Shown here: one piece after another, positions 59,269 through 64,000 of the stretch
Layout: each line of letters begins with the position of its first letter
How positions within the stretch are numbered: the stretch's first letter is position 1
Assembly: GCA_035626475.1 (NCBI GenBank)
Contig: DASPNP010000038.1
Location: forward strand, 62,001-126,000
From: DASPKT01 sp035626475
GTDB lineage: Bacteria > Pseudomonadota > Alphaproteobacteria > Azospirillales > Azospirillaceae
DNA length: 64,000 nt
Direction of reading: 5' to 3'
Program-made: the position numbers and the translations under genes
Notes under the pieces: model-generated
Database searches by the model: none
What the model was told of the DNA's origin: nothing
What the model saw: the letters and a program-made list of their open reading frames with translations, nothing else

Positions 59269-60549
59269 CTACAGCAGGTCCCGCATCCGGTACCAGGTCA
59301 TGGCCAGCACCAGGGCCGGCGTGCGCAGCAGGCGGCCGCCGGGGAAGCGGGCGTGGGGGATGCGGGCGAAGAGGTCGAAGCGTTCCGCTTGGCCGGCGAT
59401 CGCCTCGGCCAGCAGCGTGCCGCAGATGGCGGTGTGGGCGACGCCCTGGCCGCTGTAGCCGTGGGCGAAATAGGCGGTCTTGCCGAGCCGGCCCAGATGC
59501 GGCGTGCGGTTCATGGTGATGGCGACGTGGCCGCCCCAGCAATAGTCGATGCGGGCATCCCGGAGCTGCGGGAAGACCTTCAGCATGGAGCCGCGCAGCA
59601 GCCGCTTCAGGTCCGGCCGGTCCAGCCCCGAATAGCTCACCCCGCCGCCGAACAGCAGCCGGTGGTCGGGCGAGCGGCGGTAGTAGTTCAGCACGAAGTT
59701 GGCGTCGGCCACGGCGATGCCGGAGGGGATCAGCGCCGTGGCGCGTTCCTCGCCCAGCGGCTCGGTGCCGATGATGTATGTGGCGACCGGCATGATGCGG
59801 TCGCCCAGATCCGGCACCAGCCGGCCGATATAGGCGTTGCCGGCGAGCACCAGGAACCGGGATTCCACGCGCCCGCCGTCAGCCGTCTCCACCCAGGGCT
59901 TCTCGCCCGTGTCGAGACGCACGACGCGCGAGCCCTCATGGATGGTGGCGCCCAGGCTCTCGGCGGCATCGGCCAAGCCCAGCGCGTAGTTCAGCGGGTG
60001 CAGCTGGCCGCTGCCGGCATCGAACAGCCCGCCGACATAGCTGTCGGTGGCGACCAGGTCGCGGGTCTCGGCGCGGTCGGTGACCCGCATCGATCCGTAG
60101 TCGAAATGATCCCGGCATTCCTCGGCGTACTCGGCCAGTTCGTGCAGCTGGCCGCCCTTCAGCGCGGCGATCAGATAGCCCCAGCGCAGGTCGCATTTGA
60201 TGTCGAATCGGGCGACCAGGCCGGCCAGGATGGTCTTGGCCTCCTCGCTCATGTCCCAGAGCCGCCGCGCGTCGGCCGCGCCGATCCAGCCCGCGATGGT
60301 GGACATGGGCTTGTTGAAGCCGGTGACGATCTGGCCGCCGTTGCGGCCCGAGGCGCCCCAGCCGACCCGCTCGGCCTCCAGCACTACCACCTTCATGCCG
60401 CGCTCGGCCAGCCTCAATGCCGTGATCAGGCCGGTATAGCCGGCGCCGACGACGCAGACGTCGCAGGAAACCGTTCCCTTCAGCGGCGGGCGCTCGCGGC
60501 TGGGGTTGGCGGTGTCGGCGTACCAGGATCTCACGTGCGGTGCGGGCAT
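59269..60549 (-). CDS. FAD-dependent amine oxidoreductase (PuuB/OrdL-like)
   Basis: A 426-residue DAO-family flavoenzyme. The dinucleotide motif CVVGAGYTGLITALRLAERG is near residue 33, then WGASGRNGGQIVTGFN (typical of gamma-glutamylputrescine oxidase), YGSMRVTDRAETRDLV, LFGGGVSYSG and FAHGYSGQGVAHTAICG at the C terminus. It would oxidise an amine, plausibly gamma-glutamyl-polyamine made by the nearby ligases. Its ATG overlaps the PAP2 stop by one base (TGATG, 60547-60551), so the two genes are coupled. Confidence 0.92.
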   Translation of the reverse strand: MPAPHVRSWYADTANPSRERPPLKGTVSCDVCVVGAGYTGLITALRLAERGMKVVVLEAERVGWGASGRNGGQIVTGFNKPMSTIAGWIGAADARRLWDMSEEAKTILAGLVARFDIKCDLRWGYLIAALKGGQLHELAEYAEECRDHFDYGSMRVTDRAETRDLVATDSYVGGLFDAGSGQLHPLNYALGLADAAESLGATIHEGSRVVRLDTGEKPWVETADGGRVESRFLVLAGNAYIGRLVPDLGDRIMPVATYIIGTEPLGEERATALIPSGIAVADANFVLNYYRRSPDHRLLFGGGVSYSGLDRPDLKRLLRGSMLKVFPQLRDARIDYCWGGHVAITMNRTPHLGRLGKTAYFAHGYSGQGVAHTAICGTLLAEAIAGQAERFDLFARIPHARFPGGRLLRTPALVLAMTWYRMRDLL

Positions 60550-61325
60550 CAGGCGCCCCCCGCCGCGTCTCCGGGATGGGGGCTGCGCGACGTCCAGTGC
60601 GACCAGAGCGCCCCGGTGCGGGCCCGGCCGAACATCAGCGCGTGCAGCAGCGCGCTTGTCGCCATCACCGTGACCGCGGCGAAGATCACGTCGCTCAGGA
60701 AATGCGCGCCCATGCCGATGCGCAGCAGCCCGGCTGCGGCGCCGGCGGCCAGCCCGAGCGCCAGCACCCGGCGCGAGCGCCGCGCCGCCATCACATAGGC
60801 GAAGCTGTGCAGGTAGAAGGCCAGCGCCGCGTCGCCCGAGACGAAGGAGCAGTTCCGCTCGCAGGCATCGGCGATCAGCAGGGCCGGGGAGAAGTCGTTC
60901 TTGCCGCCGAACTCCTCGACCTGCCAGGGGCGGGCGCGGCCCCAATTGTCCTTCAGCACCGTGTTGGTGATCAGGCCCGGCCCGACCAGCAGCGCCAGCA
61001 GCAGGAAGCTCCAGACCCGGGCGCCCCAGCCCCACAGGGCGGTGCGCCGGAAAGCCGTCCACAGGGCCGCCAGTATGAAGACCACCGCCATGACCCGGGC
61101 GCCGACCTGCACCAGATCGTGGAAGAACTCGGCGACCGGATCGCTGCGCCAAGCGAAGCCCAGCTCCGCCGTCCAGAAATAGCCCGATACCAGCAGGTCG
61201 ATGCCGGGCTTCAGCAGGAACAGCAGGCTGACCAGCGCCAGCGCGCCGCCCGCCACCGCGGCGCGGCGCCAGCTGGTCCGCCCGGAACGCGGCCGGTCGG
61301 TGATGGGGAGGGTGCGGTCTTCCAT
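60549..61325 (-). CDS. PAP2-like membrane phosphatase with SGD in place of SGH
   Basis: A 258-residue protein with about six hydrophobic segments. The PAP2 motifs are KDNWGRARPW, NCSFVSGDAAL and RIGMGAHFLSDVI. The middle motif has Asp where the usual SGH histidine stands, so activity may be altered or use another residue. Family substrates are lipid phosphates. It is upstream of and overlapping the FAD oxidase gene, an unexpected partner. The start at 61325 is chosen over a TTG at 61364 on AAGG spacing. Confidence 0.82.
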   Translation of the reverse strand: MEDRTLPITDRPRSGRTSWRRAAVAGGALALVSLLFLLKPGIDLLVSGYFWTAELGFAWRSDPVAEFFHDLVQVGARVMAVVFILAALWTAFRRTALWGWGARVWSFLLLALLVGPGLITNTVLKDNWGRARPWQVEEFGGKNDFSPALLIADACERNCSFVSGDAALAFYLHSFAYVMAARRSRRVLALGLAAGAAAGLLRIGMGAHFLSDVIFAAVTVMATSALLHALMFGRARTGALWSHWTSRSPHPGDAAGGA

Positions 61326-61428
61326 GGGACGCGCACCTTGCCCCAGCCGCTCGCCCTCCGGCAAGGGGCGGCGGTGTCGCGGATGGGTCTCGGGTCGGAC
61401 AATGGCCGAGCCGCTGTAACCCTACTCC

Positions 61429-61632
61429 TATCACCCCGGCGCAGGCCGGGGCCCAGGGGTTGCAGCAATGAACGATCGATGAAGCCCGCCCGTAGGTCGC
61501 ATGGAGCGCAGCGCAATGCGACATGCTCCGGCCTGGGTGTCGCATTACGCCTGCGGCTCCATGCGACCTACGGGTGCTGCATCCATCGCATCCCGCTGCA
61601 ACCCCTGGGTCCCGGCCTGCGCCGGGATGACG
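61429..61632. repeat. Composite inverted-repeat element A-B-A
   Basis: It is located in the 359-bp tandem gap between the 112-residue protein and PAP2 genes. The A arms are 61429-61484 and 61592-61632; the B hairpin is 61491-61572 (CGTAGGTCGCATGGAGCGCA ... CTCCATGCGACCTACG). It separates the glutamine-synthetase-like gene pair from the PAP2-oxidase pair on the same strand. The ~100 bp to its left (61326-61428) must hold the PAP2 promoter; I see no clear boxes. Confidence 0.85.
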
Positions 61633-61684
61633 GTCGAGAGCGGCAACGGCGGGTGAGAACCATGCAGCCGGTTCTCCGGCGGCC

Positions 61685-62023
61685 CTACCCGAAGAACCGA
61701 ACGAACTCCTCGGCGCGCTCAGGCGTGAGCGGCTGGGTCATGTCGGGGTTGGCGAGTTCGTAGAGGGCGTATTCCAGCGCCTCCTCGTTCTCGGGGTCGA
61801 GGATGATGTCCTCGCGCGATTCCACCATCGCCGCCCACAGCTCCACGTCGGCGGCGCTGAGCTCGCCCGCCAGGTGGCGCTTGAGCACGGCGGCGAGCTG
61901 GCGGCCGAGCAGCGGGACGGCGTCGCCCTCGCCGTCCCATTCCACCTCGACGATGCCGGTGGCGAGGTCCCGCAGCGGCAGCGAGCAGTCGGCCAGCGCG
62001 GCAAGCAGCGCGATCCTGTCCAT
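61685..62023 (-). CDS. Acidic 112-residue protein linked to glutamine-synthetase-like gene
   Basis: I do not recognise the family. It is a small, acidic, soluble, helical-looking protein with DGEGDAVPLLGRQLAAVLKR and EDIILDPENEEALEYALYEL, ending in a short ERAEEFVRFFG helix. A strong GGGAGGGAGA ribosome-binding site precedes the ATG at 62023. It begins 23 bp after the ligase gene on the same strand, so it is in that operon and could be an accessory or regulatory protein for it. Confidence 0.72.
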   Translation of the reverse strand: MDRIALLAALADCSLPLRDLATGIVEVEWDGEGDAVPLLGRQLAAVLKRHLAGELSAADVELWAAMVESREDIILDPENEEALEYALYELANPDMTQPLTPERAEEFVRFFG

Positions 62024-62046
62024 GGCGTCTCCCTCCCCCGGGCCCG

Positions 62047-63408
62047 TCAGGCCGTGCGCAGGTACCATTCCCACTCGAGCGGCGTGACGATGCCGGCGAA
62101 CTTGTTCAGCTCCGCCCGCTTGGTGATGCGGTAGGTGTCGACGAAGGCATCGCCGAACCAGCGGCGGTAGACGGCCGAGGCGCCGAAATTCTCCAGCGCC
62201 GCCTCCCAGGTGGCGGTCAGGCGCGGCACGTCGGCGGCGTAGGCGTTGCCCTCGGTCTGCGGACCCGGATCGACCTTGTTGTCCAGCCCGTGCAGCAGCC
62301 CGGCCAGCAGCCCCGCCACCACCAGGTACGGGTTGGCGTCGGCGCCGGCGATGCGGTACTCCACCCGGCGGCTGTCCGGCGACCCGGACGGGATGCGCAG
62401 GGGCGCGGTCCGGTTGTTGACGCCCCAGCAGATGGCGGTCGGCGCATAGGAACCGGCCTGGAAGCGGCGGTAGGAGTTGGCGCCGGGTGCCGCCAGCGCC
62501 ATGGCCGCCGGCAGCGTCTCCATCAGCCCGCCGATGCAGTGGCGAAGATGCTCGCTGCCGGCCGGGTCCTCCGCCGCGAAGATGTTGCGGCCCTTGTCGT
62601 CCATCACGCTCATATGGACATGCATGCCGCTGGAAGCCTGATCGGCATAGGGCTTGGCCATGAAGGTGGCCTCGTAGCCGTGGCGCTGCGCCACGCCCTT
62701 GACCACGCGCTTGAACAGCACCGCGTCGTCGGCGGCCTTCAGCGCGCCGGCGACATGGGCAAGGGTGATCTCGTACTGGCCGGGGCCGTACTCGGCGATG
62801 GCGGTGCCGGCGGGGATGCCCTGGGCGCGGGCATGCGCGGTGATGTCGTCCATCACCGCCTCGAAATCCTCCAGCTCCGACAGGCCGTAGACCTGGGTGC
62901 GGGTCTGGCGCAGGCCGCTGACCTTGCTGAGCGGCGGCTGCGGCGGCTGCTCCGGCTGGCGGTCCTTGTCGACCAAGTAGAACTCAAGCTCCACCGCCAC
63001 CACGGGGGTGAGGCCGCGGCGCTTCAGCTCGGCCTCCAGGCTCTCCACCAGGGCGCGCGGCGCGTAGGGCCAGGGCTCGCCGCCGGGGCCGCGCATGGAG
63101 AGCAGCATCTGGCCCAGCGGGCGCGCGGCCCAGGGCACCGGCGCCAGCGTGCCGGGGACGGGGCGGCAGAGCTGGTCGGGCACGCCGCGCTCGATGCTCA
63201 TGCCGGTCTCCTCGACCGTCTCGCCGGTGATGTCCACCGCGAAGGTGCAGCCGGGGAAGGCGACCCCGTCCTTGAACACCTTCTCAAGCTCGTCGATCAG
63301 CACGCGCTTGCCCCGGAACATGCCGCACAGATCGGGCAGGAGCACGTCGACGGCATGGACATCGGGGTGGCGGGCGCGGAAGGCCTCGATCTCGGGGATG
63401 CTGCTCAT
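62047..63408 (-). CDS. Glutamine-synthetase-like ligase (gamma-glutamylpolyamine synthetase type)
   Basis: A 453-residue protein of the GlnA/PuuA superfamily. It shows PDLCGMFRGKRVLIDELEKV, the metal-site VAVELEFYLVD, AEYGPGQYEITL, GMHVHMSV, NRTAPLRIPSG and EYRIAGADANPYLVVAGLL. The N-terminal features and neighbourhood (amine oxidase, omega-transaminase) favour gamma-glutamylation of polyamines or amines over ammonia assimilation. It is divergent from a second GlnA-like gene (63619). A TGTCTAGACA palindrome lies 16 bp upstream of its start. Confidence 0.92.
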   Translation of the reverse strand: MSSIPEIEAFRARHPDVHAVDVLLPDLCGMFRGKRVLIDELEKVFKDGVAFPGCTFAVDITGETVEETGMSIERGVPDQLCRPVPGTLAPVPWAARPLGQMLLSMRGPGGEPWPYAPRALVESLEAELKRRGLTPVVAVELEFYLVDKDRQPEQPPQPPLSKVSGLRQTRTQVYGLSELEDFEAVMDDITAHARAQGIPAGTAIAEYGPGQYEITLAHVAGALKAADDAVLFKRVVKGVAQRHGYEATFMAKPYADQASSGMHVHMSVMDDKGRNIFAAEDPAGSEHLRHCIGGLMETLPAAMALAAPGANSYRRFQAGSYAPTAICWGVNNRTAPLRIPSGSPDSRRVEYRIAGADANPYLVVAGLLAGLLHGLDNKVDPGPQTEGNAYAADVPRLTATWEAALENFGASAVYRRWFGDAFVDTYRITKRAELNKFAGIVTPLEWEWYLRTA

Positions 63409-63423
63409 GGCTCGGGACCGGCT

Positions 63424-63433
63424 TGTCTAGACA
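63424..63433. promoter_or_regulatory. Palindrome TGTCTAGACA between the two GlnA-like genes
   Basis: A perfect 10-bp palindrome, 16 bp before the start of the leftward ligase gene. Its GT...AC form is similar to GntR/HutC-type operators. A second inverted repeat, CCAAGG-CC-CCTTGG, lies at 63521-63534 overlapping a weak -35 (TTGGCG), with TATACT at 63556-63561 as a possible -10 for the rightward gene. Confidence 0.45.
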
Positions 63434-63618
63434 GGTTGGGCAGGAAGAGGCGCCGGGGGGAGGGTGCCTGTCAAGCCCCCGCCCGAGCGGGGCGGTCCTG
63501 CCCGTACGGTTAATGTCCCGCCAAGGCCCCTTGGCGGCCCCCCGGGGGCTGGGCCTATACTGCGTCATCGTTAACGGCCCGGAGGCCCGCTGGGCGCGGA
63601 CCCGCTGCCCACGGCAAG

Positions 63619-64000
63619 ATGATGATGACCCAATCCCTGGAAGAGTTCATCCGTTCCCGCCAGATCACCGAGGTCGAGTGCATGGTGCCCGACCTCGCCG
63701 GCATCGCCCGCGGCAAGATCCTGCCCGCCGAGAAGTTCCTGCGCATCCTGCGCGACCGCGGCCTGCGGCTGCCCGAGGCGATCTTCGTCCAGACCGTCAC
63801 CGGCGAGTATCCGGACGACGAGGACGTGACATCCCCTGAGAATTCCGACGTCTACATGATCCCCGACCCGGAGACGATCCGGGCCGTGCCCTGGTACGCC
63901 GAGCCGACCGCCCAGGTCATCTGCGACTGCCTCTACGCCGACGGATCGGGCGTGGACATCTCGCCCCGCTGGGTGCTGAAGCGCGTGCTGGAGCTCTACG
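63619..64000 (+). CDS. Second glutamine-synthetase-like ligase (N-terminal part, runs off window)
   Basis: The first 127 codons of a GlnA/PuuA-like protein: EFIRSRQITEVECMVPDLAG, RGKILPAEKFLRIL, then VTGEYPDDEDVTSPENSDVY and PWYAEPTAQVICDC. The spacing matches the family N-terminal beta-grasp domain. Three consecutive ATG codons (63619, 63622, 63625) leave the exact start open. It is distinct from the leftward copy, so the pair are diverged paralogues, a common arrangement in polyamine catabolic loci. Confidence 0.9.
   Translation, partial: MMMTQSLEEFIRSRQITEVECMVPDLAGIARGKILPAEKFLRILRDRGLRLPEAIFVQTVTGEYPDDEDVTSPENSDVYMIPDPETIRAVPWYAEPTAQVICDCLYADGSGVDISPRWVLKRVLELY

Noticed and set aside
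60550..61545. Extension of the FAD-oxidase frame (758 codons in total)
   Set aside because: The extra part overlaps the PAP2 gene in another frame and runs into the A-B-A repeat; the flavin motif begins 33 residues after 60549.
1..64000. tRNA, rRNA, insertion sequence, prophage or integrase genes
   Set aside because: None recognised on either strand; no transposase or integrase motif was seen among the credible frames.

Overview
The window is a stretch of very GC-rich (roughly 70 %), densely coded chromosome. It most likely comes from an alphaproteobacterium of the Rhodospirillales/Azospirillales type. This is inferred from the 5-aminolevulinate-synthase route to heme (HemA), a CheY/CheZ pair, a CbrA-like transporter-kinase with its small CbrX-like partner, an EcfG-like promoter, and the family mix of TRAP transporters, ParE toxins and omega-amino acid transaminases. 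No rRNA, tRNA, CRISPR array, phage or insertion sequence was found. About 55 protein genes are supported. The last gene runs off the right edge; the window begins a few bases before the first start codon.

Layout. 1-7 kb: a glutathione transferase, a lipoprotein-type isoaspartyl peptidase/asparaginase, a DUF885 protein, an orphan sensor kinase and an unrecognised 285-residue protein. 7-20 kb: a probable catabolic island with a TRAP transporter (binding protein fused to the small membrane subunit), a crotonase-like protein, an amidase, a phenylacetate-CoA-ligase-like enzyme, two MmgE/PrpD proteins, a 4-hydroxybutyrate-CoA-transferase-like enzyme, a GntR/UTRA regulator and an unknown protein. 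Two identical TGTCCGGACA palindromes lie in its two divergent promoter regions. 20-30 kb: cheY-cheZ, a GGDEF/EAL protein, an orphan ParD-like antitoxin, nadE, and a response regulator / CbrX-like / SLC5-histidine kinase unit. 30-44 kb: ExoD, an SDR, a PadR-like regulator, a PRC-barrel protein, hemA with a perfect FNR-type box, a ParE module, a class III aminotransferase, PAP2, a peptide-binding lipoprotein, a MocR-type regulator without the PLP lysine, and an OmpR-type two-component system. 44-57 kb: an AlgJ/AlgI-like O-acetylation pair, an M20 hydrolase, a PrcB-like lipoprotein, GNAT, two Dpp-type permeases, a TPP enzyme, DUF805, a second GST, a CapD-like sugar epimerase/dehydratase and a HisKA_2-type kinase. 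57-64 kb: probable polyamine / omega-amino acid catabolism (beta-alanine:pyruvate-type aminotransferase, FAD amine oxidase, two divergent glutamine-synthetase-like ligases).

A second layer of organisation is a set of intergenic inverted-repeat elements of at least four families (called A, B, C and D here). They are often nested as A-B-A or C-B-C. They occupy 10 of the 12 convergent gene junctions, five tandem gaps and none of the 12 divergent promoter regions, which suggests a role at transcript 3' ends or selection against promoter insertion. All functional assignments are from sequence reading alone; no database search was run.
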